From Salvia splendens (lineage: Eukaryota; Streptophyta; Magnoliopsida; Lamiales; Lamiaceae), in the NCBI RefSeq assembly GCF_004379255.2, contig NC_056036.1, positions 1,054,001 through 1,118,000 of the forward strand: a stretch of DNA of 64,000 bases, in the 5' to 3' direction. The notes under the pieces were generated by a model. The model was not told where the DNA came from. It saw nothing but the letters and a program-made list of their open reading frames with translations, and made no database searches. This document shows positions 1 to 10,768 of this stretch, in pieces (the stretch's first letter is position 1; each line of letters opens with the position of its first letter). The translations under genes and the position numbers were made by a program.

Positions 1-984
1 TTGGACACCGGCTTAACCCTAAACTCAGGTAATATAACCTCTTTTTAGCTTATTTCGAAAGCGCAACCCCAATTCAATCGACGGAAAACATAATCGACAA
101 GAGTGAAATTGTCGACAAACGGTATAGGGATGAAATCGGCGAAGTGTAAAGAAGATTCAATAAAAAAAAGTATAAAATGTCGTCGTTTTGTGCCAAGTCA
201 GAAATTTTACCAAGTCACGCATGTGACATGCCACGTGGGATAAGTTTTTAACGGAAATATGTCGTCAGATCGAGTAGTTTGGGAAATTTGCACGATCCAA
301 TAAAGTTCGTGCCTTTAAATGCAATTTTTATAGTTTGTAGAAAAACCAAACTTTCCCCAGAGTTTGTGACTTTTTAGTCAATTTGCCCAATTCAGTAATA
401 AATTTAAAATAATAAGTACTCCATAAGTTTCTTGTATCTTATAGTCTCTATTATTTATAGTAGTAAAGATTGTGAAATATGGTTAACATAATTTTTGCTA
501 TACAAGTATAAAATTATTGTAACAATCTTGAATGAATAGAAATGCAGTAAAATAGAAATATCTCATAAATGCCACGTAATAATAAATCTCACACTAATGA
601 TTAATAGATAAAGGTACAATCCTTCATGCAGAGAGTACAACCTTTGCATCTTTATCACTCGCCGTTTCCCATCCTACCGTCTCGAGAAAAAAATATTTCC
701 TCAAACGACCGCTTTAGCCCATTTTCATCACTTTGCTTTCTCAAGACTCCACCATCGTATTAATTTACGTATTCAAGGCGAATACAATTTACACGAAATT
801 AATTAATATTCATATTTAAGTGCATAATTGACGTTTACATCAGATCTGCATTCAATTTTAGGTCATATTTCCAATCTGTTTTTTTGTTGCTTTTTTGCTT
901 TTTGCCTTGATCGGTCAATATTCTGAGTTTTGATTTTGTGGGGATCAGGTTGATCGAAAGAAAAAGCTGTGAATTTGACAAGAT
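1..984. other. AT-rich intergenic sequence upstream of RABC1
   Basis: No coding region is supported here. The only clear short motif is a perfect G-box-type palindrome, CCACGTGG, at 231-238, about 750 bp upstream of the RAB start codon. It could bind bZIP or bHLH factors, but its position alone does not prove a role. The last 100 bp before the ATG look like a 5' leader. Confidence 0.5.
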
Positions 985-2983
985 ATGGCGTCATCATCTG
1001 GAGAAGCGCCAGAATTCGATTATCTGTTTAAGTTGCTGATGATTGGGGATTCTGGGGTCGGAAAAAGCAGTCTTTTGCTGAGTTTTACATCTGATGCTTT
1101 CGAGGAGCTCTCTCCCACAATCGGTAGCTCAATGATCGATCTTCTTCGTGTTGTGTGATCTGCATATGCTTATGTTTTATCATATTATTGGTTAATGTGG
1201 TGCCAATTTTGGAATTTCAGTGTGGAGTTTTTGATTCTTTTGCGTAGGGTCTTGAATCTAGGTTGATAGGATTGAGAATTGTTGTCGTTATTGATATTAT
1301 TTGTTTTAATGATATGAACCTAATTGTTAGGTTTTTGGAGTTGGATGGTTTGTGATATATTTGAGGACAGTGGGAACAAAGTAGTTCTGTGTTTGGAAGC
1401 AGAAACCGAACCTCCAGTAGATCATATGATTATGTTTGTTCCCATCCATAGATTGGGGCAAATGTAGGTTCTGTAGACTGTAGTACAAATGGGGTTGCGA
1501 TCCGTATTTCCTATGTCATGTATAATCCAACCTATCCCCAGAAGTTGGTTTATGGTCAGTGAAGCCGAACTTGAATTTTTTATGTTGCTTGCTTCTTGTT
1601 GTATCAAATCCTTTTACAACCATTCTCACTTTTCTATGTCGGAACCCCTCTATGATTAAGCACCTACTTGTTTGACCGTGGTGTAGCAAGAAACTGAGCA
1701 AAGCATGTTTTCTCGAGGATGGCCTGGTCTCCATCTTGGGAGTTGTCTAAATTTGAATTATGAATACTATTCTTTCATGTGTGTGGTCTCAAGTATATGT
1801 ATATGTTACCTCTGGGCTCTGGCACTATAACGTTCCATTTCCATCTACAGGAGTGGATTTTAAGGTAAAACATGTAACACTTGGAGGAAAGAAATTGAAG
1901 CTAGCAATCTGGGATACAGGTAAGAATGCTGCAATGACCTGCAGTTCGTTGACTAAAGACTAATGTCATTGTCACGTAGATAAGATAATAGTTTTCACGA
2001 AACATTCTAAATAAATAAAGAAGTTAACACTTGCTTTGCTTGGATAAAAACGTAAAATATTATTAAATCACAATTTTTTTAAGAGCCGCGCGCATACGTT
2101 TGATCGCAAACTAACTTCCCTTTTGCAGCTGGACAGGAAAGATTTCGGACTTTGACTAGCTCCTACTACCGAGGTGCTCAAGGAATCATCATGGGTATGT
2201 TCAAAGATTTTTGTTTGTGCTTCCTTGTTGCTCTTGCAGTTCTGTTCTTGATCAAATTTCTGGAGCTGTGAGATCTTATTTCTTGCCACTTCACTCTTTA
2301 GCCACATTGTATAAATAACTCATAGACATTGATTTTTTCTTTATCTTTCCTGATTTCTTACCCTCAAAACCATTTGTTCATGGTACAGTATATGATGTGA
2401 CACGACGAGACACCTTTACGAATCTATCTGATATTTGGGCTAAAGAAATTGATCTCTACTCCACAAACCAGGATTGCATCAAGATGCTAGTTGGTAACAA
2501 AGTTGATAAGGTATTCCCCTTGTTAGCACTAGCTGGTTCATTATTCGGAGTTCCATCATTTCACTGTGGCGGTGCCGTGGTGGTCTTCTTTTACACCTGC
2601 GATAAGCTTGTTAACGTTCACATCTTTTGCAGGAGAGTGAAAGGGTTGTCAGCAAAAAAGAAGGGATCGGCTTTGCAAGGGAATACGGTTGCCTCTTCAT
2701 CGAATGTAGTGCCAAAACTCGTGTCAACGTGGAGCAGTGTTTTGAGGAACTTGTCTTGAAGGTCAGTAAATTTACATAATCGATGAGTGAATTTCTTGTT
2801 TCAAACATATAAAGAAGCTGTTGATATTGCATTGCACACTCTTAGCTTGGTTTTAATTTTATGTTATACCGACAGATCTTGGAAACGCCCAGTCTCTTGG
2901 CCGAGGGATTAGCTGGTAACAAAAAGAACATTTTCAAGCAGAAGCCTCCCGAGTCTAGTGATGCGCCGGGCAGTTGCTGCTGA
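985..2983 (+). CDS. RABC1: Ras-related small GTPase of the RABC (Rab18) class
   Basis: Six exons (985-1123, 1851-1919, 2129-2194, 2389-2510, 2633-2761, 2876-2983) join in frame to a 210-residue protein, the normal Rab length. Visible motifs are the P-loop GDSGVGKS (residues 21-28), switch I ending SPTIGVDF, WDTAGQE (68-74), GNKVDK (127-132) and ECSAK (157-161). The protein ends in a double cysteine, GSCC, expected to be geranylgeranylated. Rab18-class GTPases cycle between cytosol and membranes and act in ER, lipid-droplet and vesicle traffic; Arabidopsis RABC1 is linked to lipid droplets and stomata. All introns are GT-AG. The gene faces the PP2C gene tail to tail. Nothing is broken. RABC1 rather than RABC2 rests on overall resemblance and synteny. 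Confidence 0.95.
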
Positions 2984-3901
2984 ATATTTTACCCCGTTGT
3001 GTTTTCAGTTCCGTGTTGATGTTTGATTGGAGACGCGTCTGCAACTCGTATCTTGCATTTTTCCGTACGTTGCTCAAGTTATCTTAGATGGCAGACTTGT
3101 TTGATCTCAGCGTCTCTTTGAATTCACCCATAGATTGGTGACTGCAAAAGAAGAAAGTATAATGTAGTAGTTTTCATAAGTTGGTTTTAGTTTTACTTTT
3201 TCTCGTTTTTGAGTAGGATGTGTGTCACTTATTTGAAGGATATCTGAAACTCCACATTTTATTTTACTATTTTATTTTCAATGTACATGAAAAATGGTAT
3301 TCTGTAATATGAAATGTATATAATTAAAGGGTTGAGTGTACAATAATAATGAATTTTAATCTAATTTGTAATTTAAGACGAACTTTTGTTGAAAGTTTTA
3401 ATATTATGTAGTCATCAATTCGAAGCAAATTAAGCAATTTCTGAAAATTTTGAATGTCTAGTTTGCTACAAAGACGCCAATGAATATTAGCATTTCAAAT
3501 TTTGTATTGATGTAGATGAAAAAAGTGAAGCATAACAAAGTTTCAAATTTGAATAAAAGTTACCAGCTAATTACCAGCTAAATCAATGTATTTAGCAAGT
3601 CATTCTTAATTGCATAAGCAAAATGTAGTATAACAATATTAAGTCGAGTAAACTGCATGTATTTCTGAATAATATGAAAACATAACTCTATTCAATTAAT
3701 TTACAGTTAATACCAGAAGCATTGGAGAAACTGTTTTAGCTCCGAAATTACATGAAAAAGATTGTTTGAAAATACAACCAGAAACAGTAGCATGTTGTTG
3801 CATACTGATCACATCTGCAATAAAGAAACATACTCCTACAATCACAGGCTTTAATCGAAAAAAGAAAAAAAAACAATCGATACGATTTTGTTGTCTGATC
3901 G
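2984..3901. other. Convergent intergenic region (3' UTRs)
   Basis: About 0.9 kb of AT-rich sequence lies between the stop codons of the RABC1 and PP2C genes, which point at each other. It must hold both 3' UTRs. No ORF, RNA gene or repeat stands out. Confidence 0.6.
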
Positions 3902-6900
3902 TCAGTTCTCAAATCGAACGACTAAACAGGTGATGTTGTCAGAACTGCCCTTGCCATAGGCTTCTTCCACCAGTTTTCTTGATGCTGCTTCAGCATCTGG
4001 TATTCCTTGCACGATATTTACAGCATCCTGAACGAACGACAAGTATCATACAGTTCGACTTGAGAATATGTGAACATGCAACGATAAATCATCCATCCAT
4101 TATGAGTATATGCTAGTTAAATTCATGCTAGTTAAATTCTTGATGCTGCTTCAGCATCTGGTATTCCTTGCACGATATTTACAGCATCCTGAACGAACGA
4201 CAAGTATCATACAGTTCGACTTAAGAATATGTGCACATGCAACGATAAATCATCCATCCATTATGAGTATATGCTAGTTAAATTCATGCAAGTAATAGAG
4301 AGGACTGACCTTATTTGAGAGGACATTCCATAGCCCATCGCTGGCAATTATAAGAAAATCTACACCATCAATTTTTTCTTCCTATATTCCATAATAAATG
4401 TCAAAACAAGGAAGATGGTATCGATCAAACATGAATACGAGAAAGTTTGACAGCGAGTATTGTGTAAATGAAATATCAATACCTGAATTTCAGGCTCAGC
4501 CACTACATATGGTCTAAGAAGTTTATCTCCAAATGCTCGAGAAACAGCAAGAACACCACCAACCCTCCATGTTCCTGACCAAGAGATGTTAAGTAGCCTC
4601 AAGGCAAAGTGTTGATGCAAAAAAAAAGAAGCTAAACATGCAGCCAAAAGGCACCAGGGTGGGGGGGGGGGGGAGGGATGGACTACATCTCGATTTCAGT
4701 ATTTAAATGTGTCAGCAAATACTCCGATTTCGGTGGACACCCCAGAAACCACAGACAAGGATTGACACCATATTTGAAAAACAGGTGTTGGATCCAAAAT
4801 AAACAGAAAGTGACGTCAACGACCACATCAATGATACTCCCTACTACTAAAATTTAAGCATTATGATTCAGTGCTATGGTCCAAAATTATTCAACCAATG
4901 TTTCAATGCCCATAACGATGGTAGTTAAATGAAATAATATTGCTGCAGCTCACTGTAGGACATAGCTGACTAAAATTACGTCAAGAACAGAAGACGTGAG
5001 AATTCAAAGTTACCAGCCCAGACGATGAAACCACCAGCCTTTTCAATTCGTTCACGTTCATCAGTCCTATCAGGCTTGTGGTCAATCGACAATGGAATAG
5101 CTACATAAAGAAGCAATGTGTCAGTAAAGTGCTAGAGGTAACGTCTCAAAATCCCAGCATATGTAAAATGATCCAAAAGAGACAAGAAGTTGATCTTTGG
5201 AAATTTTGTAGCTTATCATGTTCGTCCAATGTTTTTGGGCAATTCTTTTATGGCTTACTAGATATGCTATGAAGCAAATATATCATTTCCCGATATGAGA
5301 AGTTCTCTTATCGACAAAATACTAAATATTTCACATATTTATGTATAGATACTAAATGCAAAAAGATCGAGCTCTCAAGTTGGCACAAACCTGAGCCGGC
5401 TCTAGAAGCAACGACTCTAGAATCTCCCACATTTGCAACAAAGATCTTGTCCTGTACGAGGACAGCAGTTGATGCAGTCGAACCCGCATCTTTCTGTTGA
5501 CCCTTCTCCTCATTGAGGTACTCCGTATCAGTTTGCTTGAATGCTTCAACTGCAATCAAGAAAGACACACCACCTCAGTTTTTTCAATTTCACATTCACC
5601 ATCACTCTCCGAAATCAGAATCTTGAAATTCATACCAATAGCTAACTTTGTATCTTTGATAAAATGGGGGTGGCTTCCGAGATTAGTAAAGAGATTCTTC
5701 TTAAGGTACTCCGCAGTTCTGAACCCGCCATGCCCTGGTATCAAACGTAAGAATAAAACGAGTTAAGCTATCAAATAATTTTCACCTTCCCCATCAATAC
5801 ATTACAGCATAAACAAAATCTTTGTTTGTTTCCATTATAGCAACGTACCATCATAGACGCCAAAAAGGGCAACCATTTTACCCTGGACTTCTGATATCTT
5901 TATCTCGTAATAATCCTCCATGGTCGAACGCTTACCCTTGAAACTGGAATATCCATAACTTATCCTCGCATTCTTATCTCTAGTCAGCAAGCTGCAATTT
6001 TGAATAAAACGTATCACATAATTTTCCAAATAGATTAAAAATAATCTCTCTCAATATATCACCCTTGATCACAGGCAGCAAAAGCTAGCTTCAACCAATT
6101 TCTTGCTATCATGATAAATACTATCCATGACCTATCCATGCATTCTTATCTTTATCAATAAAGCTGCAATTTTGAATAAAATTATCGCATAATCCTAAAT
6201 GGATTATTTCTTTCTAAAAAAAATTGATCACAGGCAGCTAACCCTAGCATCGATCAATTTCACGGGTTTTTTCTTTTTTTGTTCTAGAATAGAACTTAGA
6301 TTCCTTGTTTGTTCTAGACTTTTTTTTTGTTCCGGATTTGGGAGAGACGCATGACTCTCATGCGTCACCTTTTAATGAGACGCATGACGATTATGCGTCT
6401 TTTATAGAGACGCATGAGGGACATGCGTCTCTCAATTTTTCCGAATTTTAATTAAAAGACGCATGAGGGTCATACGTCTTAGGGTAAAACGCATGACACT
6501 CATGCGTCTCTCCATAAAACATCAAATGGCTTTGTAGTTCAGTGGTAAGAATACCATATTGTGGCTGTGAGACTTGGGTTCGAATCCTAGCAGCCACACT
6601 AGGTTAAGTTTTAGCATTTTTATGGTTTTACTCATTCCCAAGTCATTAATTAATTTTCACTTAGTAATAGCAGATTTTGTAGATAGTTTTTTAATCTGGA
6701 TGCTGAGTACTATAAATATCAAATAGCTATGATGCGCATTGATCTTGGATCGTCTTGTTTTTCCACATGCAATAGTCTTGTTTCCTCATTTGGATTGCCC
6801 ACAAAAACTAAAAGTACTAGTAATAGTTATATGCATTAATTAATTATTAATAAATTTCAATAAATATTGGAGTAAGGATAACCTAAAAATTGTGGTGTGG

Positions 6901-7477
6901 CTGCTGGGATTCGAACCCAAGTCTCCACAGACACAATATGGTATTCTTACCACTGAACTACAAAGCCATTTGATGTTTTATGGAGAGACGCATGAGTGTC
7001 GTGCGTTTTACCCTAAGACGCATGACCCTCATGCGTCTTTCAATTAAAATTCGAAAAAATTGAGAGACGCATGTCCCTCATGCGTCTCTATAAAAGAGAC
7101 ATAATCGTCATGCGTCTCATTAAAAGGTGACGCATGAGGGTCATGCGTCTCTCCCAAATCCGGAACAAAAAAAAAAGTCTAGAACAAACAAGGAATCTAA
7201 GTTCTATTCTAGAACAAAAAAAGAAAAAGCCCTCAATTTCACGCTCTCGGCTAAAAACAAAATGAAATACAAATTCAACGCTCAATAATCGATGCCAATT
7301 GGAAATAAAAACACTCAAAAGCAAGAAAATGCACCTGGTTCCGCTGCCGCTCAAGATGGCATCGGGATTTTTAGGCTGAACATCGGAATTCGGCGGCGCC
7401 CCCGCCGCGGGAAGCGGCGATGGGTCCTTCAGTGGTAGCGGCCGCTGAGATAGAGGTCGATCTGGATTGGTGTTCAT
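3902..7477 (-). CDS. Protein phosphatase 2C (PP2C 11-like)
   Basis: Eight exons on the minus strand (7477-7335, 5991-5849, 5734-5636, 5549-5391, 5100-5014, 4574-4483, 4381-4310, 4027-3902) join in frame to 306 residues. PP2C metal-dependent Ser/Thr phosphatase motifs appear in order: [17 protein letters not shown] (metal-binding Asp and Gly), [40 protein letters not shown] and [12 protein letters not shown]. All key aspartates are kept, so the enzyme should be active. A Pro-rich segment of about 45 residues precedes the domain. It resembles the plant PP2C group containing At1g43900 and WIN2-like enzymes; the exact substrate is unknown. Intron 1 (1.34 kb) is enlarged by a fold-back element, and part of the last exon is duplicated in intron 7. 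Confidence 0.93.
3976..4289. repeat. Tandem duplication of part of the last PP2C exon and its intron
   Basis: Bases 3976-4128 recur at 4137-4289, an offset of 161 bp. I count only two differences in 153 bp: a G/A and an A/C near 4062-4075 and their partners. Each copy contains the last-exon acceptor and its first 52 coding bases or so. The copy nearer the promoter gives a decoy acceptor, with its exon starting at 4188. Reading from it, the frame reaches a stop (TAA) soon after the copy ends, before the SSDNITC motif. Confidence 0.93.
6341..6517. repeat. Five short palindromes in the left arm (mirrored at about 6979-7155)
   Basis: Five units of the form AGACGCATGA-nnn-TCATGCGTCT follow each other every 30-40 bp in the left arm, separated by AT-rich linkers. 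Each could form a small hairpin with a stem of about ten pairs. The same five occur in the right arm, with single-base changes such as ACGCACGAC against ACGCATGAC. Their function is unknown. Confidence 0.85.
6527..6598 (+). pseudogene. tRNA-His(GTG)-like sequence, left arm
   Basis: The stretch contains an A-box-like TAGTTCAGTGGTA, an anticodon loop TTGTGGC with anticodon GTG, a B-box GGTTCGAATCC and a 3' end CAGCCACA. This order matches plant tRNA-His. The 5' acceptor side is spoiled by two extra T residues (GGCTTTGTAG), and one anticodon stem pair is lost. A tRNA-derived pseudogene is more likely than a working tRNA gene. Confidence 0.7.
6896..6968 (-). pseudogene. tRNA-His(GTG)-like sequence, right arm
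   Basis: This is the mirror copy of the left-arm tRNA-like unit on the opposite strand. Its anticodon stem pairs better (CCATA with TGTGG), but the loop reads TTGTGTC; GTG is retained. The same two-base insertion disturbs the acceptor stem. Internal A and B boxes are intact, so RNA polymerase III initiation is conceivable. Confidence 0.7.
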
Positions 7478-7736
7478 TGTGCATTCGGGTAAACCTTATT
7501 CAGAAGAAATGATTGTAGCTTTGATTCATCTCTCTCTTGTCTCTGTAATGATTGTAGTTTTGATTGGAAACACAGTTAACGGCTTACCTAAGACTTCGGG
7601 ATAATCCATTTTTTTCAATTTTTTTGTTTTAGAATTTACTATTTTAAGTTGATGACATAAGTTATTTCTATTGATCATTGATTATAGTAAAGTGTAGTTT
7701 AATCGGTAACAAGTTTTTTCGTCGATTAAGATAATA

Positions 7737-7987
7737 CTCTTTCCGTTTCTTTATAATTGAGTCATTTTTTTCATTTTGAAAAGTTTCCTCTTACTTGAAT
7801 CATTTCCCTATATAATAACTTTTTTCTCTTTCTTACTTTATGCTTTCTTACTTTATTCACTTTTTACTTTATTCTCTTTACTTTTTTCCCTATCATACTT
7901 TTTATCTATTTATTTAACACATTCAACATATCTTTCTTAAACTCCGCGTCGAAAAGTTTTACCTCAACTATAAAGAAACGAATGGAG
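7737..7987. mobile_element. Stowaway-like MITE
   Basis: The 251-bp element has ends CTCTTTCCGTTTCTTTATA and, inverted, CTCCATTCGTTTCTTTATA, flanked by TA on both sides (7735-7736, 7988-7989). The termini and the TA duplication fit the Tc1/Mariner Stowaway class. It is AT-rich and non-coding, and lies just upstream of the PP2C gene. Confidence 0.8.
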
Positions 7988-8337
7988 TAGTTAGGAGTAC
8001 ACAGTTATCGATGTTATTCTGTTTTAATTGATATATTTTCATTTTTGGATTGATTCTCTACTTTATTTTGTAAAATAGAAACACAAATTTTATACTTTAC
8101 CATTCAAAAACTTTATTAAAGTCGGTTCTTGGTTTTTGGTAACCAATTTTATAGATTATAATTTTGTTACGAATTTTAATTGAATTCGATTATCAATTTT
8201 AACTGATAATTGGTCGGTTTAATTGAACTAATCGAATTATGTTTAGTAAAATCTGCACTTCTTTAAGCAAATCATGTGTCCAAATAAGCATTATATTGAT
8301 TATTGTAATATAATATATTTGAAGTGATGAATCCTAA

Positions 8338-9907
8338 GAGCATCCTTAACGCGCGGGGCCGGGCCGCAATGAGCGAGTCCCAGCCCGTGCGTGGCGTTGG
8401 AGGGGAGAAAGTTTCAGCCCAGGCCGGTCCCGGGGTCCGGCCTGGCCGGCGTTAAATGTGCCCAGGCCGCAACAACGCGTCCCGGCCCAACGTTATATGC
8501 TCTCCGGGCCGGGCCGCACGTCCCCAATTTTTTTTTTCGAATTTTTGTCTATAAATACTGAACATTTGGCCACCATTCTTCCCCACTTTACCCATTTCAA
8601 TCCTCTTGTATTCCCATATTTTCGGCTTCTATGGAGTGGTTTAACAGCAATGAACGTTAGATTAACGAGTTCGTCAACGCCAACAATTGGTACGTGCCGC
8701 CATCACCCCCATCGCATACGATGCCTAGTCCGGGGGTGGCTAGCAACATCGACATAACATCGTCAGTTAGCACTTATGAGTACGAGATCAGTGATATGGA
8801 GCCCGCTGAAGGGAGGGGCAAGGGCAAGGTTGAGGATTATGAGGGGCCGAAGAAGTATAGTCCGCACGAGACATTGTGGCTGGCCAAGAACTTCGTCGAC
8901 GTCTCCGAGGACCCTATCATCGGCAATCAGCAGAGCGACAAGGTGTTCTGGCAGCGGATTGCGGAGAAGTACAACGCTGGTCGTCCTAGAGGGTCGTTCG
9001 AGCGTAGCTACGTGAAGCTGCGCAAGCGTCGGAGTCGGGTCCAGAAGGAGATGGACCTCGTGGAGAAGCACTTCAAGTGGCCGAGAGGGCACAACGAGAT
9101 GGACCTCATGGAGAAGGCCAAGGCGGAGTTCTTCGCTGACAGGAAGAAGCACTTCAAGTACTTCGACGTTTGGAAGATTGTCGAGAAGAGCCCGAAGTAC
9201 ACCGGTGGGACCGAACCGACGGCAAGTGGGGCGCTGAAGAGAACCAAAGTTTCTGTCGCCGGAAACTACTCTTCGAGCGAATGAGGTACGACGATCGACC
9301 TCAACGTGACGGACGACGACGTCTTCTTCTCATCCCCTAGCACTCAAAGCCGTCCGATGGGAACAAAGACGACAAAGAGGAAAGCGAAAGGGAAGGCAAC
9401 TGCGAGCTACTCCGCTATGCCGCCACCGCCGCCCAATCAGTCTTTGGATATGATCTCCGACTCTATGTCGGAGATGAGTATTACCTGGCGGATGAGCCAG
9501 CTGACGGAGTTGACATCGAGGGATACCTCGACAATGTCGGAGTTCGATCTCGGGTTGCACCATGAGATGATCGCCTACATTCGCGCACAAATGAAGAAGT
9601 AGTAGTTTTATCCTTTTTTTAAAAAAAATGTATGGCTTGTATTTTTATTTTCTATGATTTTTAATTTGCTTTGTCTAGGATTTGTAATTTTAATTTCTAC
9701 TTAACAATGTATTTTCCCGGTTTGAATTGTTCAACGTATTGCATTTACGAGTAAAATAAGTTGAAGTTGTGAATAGTGCAATTTATTAGTTGTGGCCCGG
9801 GTTGGGCCTGCAGGGTTAGAGCAGTTGTGGCATGAGACTCAAATTTAGGGGAATGACGACGTGGAGGGGACTTGGGGCCTGAATCCGAGTCATGATTAAG
9901 GATGCTC
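8338..9907 (+). mobile_element. PIF/Harbinger non-autonomous element
   Basis: Terminal inverted repeats GAGCATCCTTAA at both ends are flanked by a TAA duplication (8335-8337 and 9908-9910), the target preference of PIF/Harbinger. The 1570-bp element is far more GC-rich than its surroundings. It holds one decayed ORF1 and no DDE transposase ORF, so it would need a partner element to move. Confidence 0.87.
8631..9602 (+). pseudogene. Harbinger ORF1 (Myb/SANT-like DNA-binding) with two in-frame stops
   Basis: A frame of 324 codons starts at 8631 and ends at 9602. It is interrupted by TAG at codon 10 (8658-8660) and TGA at 9282-9284, with coding resuming in the same frame after each. The long middle piece (8694-9284) has an acidic start, then a SANT-like block with YSPHETLWLAKNF, VFWQRIAEKYN and FERSYVKLRKRRSRV. 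The end is Ser/Met-rich. Such ORF1 proteins help the Harbinger transposase bind DNA and enter the nucleus; plant databases often mislabel them 'glutathione S-transferase T3-like'. It is probably non-functional here unless the stops are read through. Confidence 0.75.
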
Positions 9908-9910
9908 TAA

Positions 9911-10768
9911 TTTATGATTCCTATCAAATGAAACATTTTTATAAATTTTTCTCAACTTTAGTTCTAGTCGGTTAATTATTAACCATATCCAATAATACAC
10001 TAAAATATAAAATGAGGTAGATAATTAGTTTCAATGGGTTTTCATAACTAATCGCAATTTTAGTTTTCGAGTAAAAAATATATTTTTAAATTTACACTAC
10101 AAGACTAAAAGTTTTTAAAATTTTGTGAGCAAAACATTCTAAGTATAACATAGAGAATATTCTTTTAAGTTTAAGTTTAATGTAAATAATTGGAGTAAAA
10201 TCATATTAAATGTGACATGTATGCTAAAATGAGTTTGAGTTCATTATAAATAATTGGAAATACTCTTAATCTAGGTTACAATAATTTATACACTTCTTTT
10301 TTTTTAATTGTGGTTCCATTCAGTTAATTGACTGGTTAAAACTGTTCAATGAATCTAATAACTAGTAAATTGTTTTGACTTTTGAGTACGATTTCATATT
10401 TAGAGTCTTCAAGTATATGATAATATCGATTCGAGTAGAACCAATTAAGCAATATTAAGAATGTGACTAAGAAATTACAATTATTTACAAACATACAAAT
10501 TGAAAGAGGGTTACAAATATAGTAAAATTATAAATTTATACAGAGTGCTTTTATAGACAGGATATCATAAAACCTAGTATTAAAACAATGATTATTTATG
10601 TAAAATACTTTAACTAATTAACTCTATATGAATATAAAAAACTATACAATTTCCGTAGATAACCATAAACCCTAAATCCCAATTCTCACACAGATTAACC
10701 GCATTTTCCGATCCCTAAACAAAGCGTCGCCGTCGCCGCCACTTCAGTCACCGTCCTCCGGCGCCACG
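9911..10768. other. AT-rich region upstream of RH29
   Basis: No gene or clear repeat is visible. The last 100 bp or so become C-rich and look like the RH29 5' leader. Confidence 0.5.

Larger units (their letters stand above)
6264..7232. mobile_element. Fold-back, Mutator-like non-autonomous element in PP2C intron 1
   Basis: A 969-bp element has two inverted arms of about 335 bp (6264-6599 and 6895-7232) around a spacer of about 295 bp. Its tips read GGGTTTTTTC and, on the other strand, GGGCTTTTTC. It is flanked by a direct repeat TCAATTTCAC (6254-6263 and 7233-7242), a 10-bp target duplication. Long terminal inverted repeats starting with G and a 9-11 bp duplication are hallmarks of Mutator-like (MULE) elements. 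No transposase is encoded. Each arm carries a tRNA-His-like stretch and a row of small palindromes. The arms differ at only a few positions, which suggests a fairly recent origin or gene conversion. Confidence 0.85.

Noticed and set aside
6527..6598. A functional tRNA-His gene
   Set aside because: The acceptor stem has an insertion and the anticodon stem is damaged, and it lies in a transposon arm; pseudogene preferred.
6341..7155. A CRISPR-like array of short repeats
   Set aside because: The units are palindromes within a plant transposon arm, without unique spacers of constant length; this is a nuclear plant genome.
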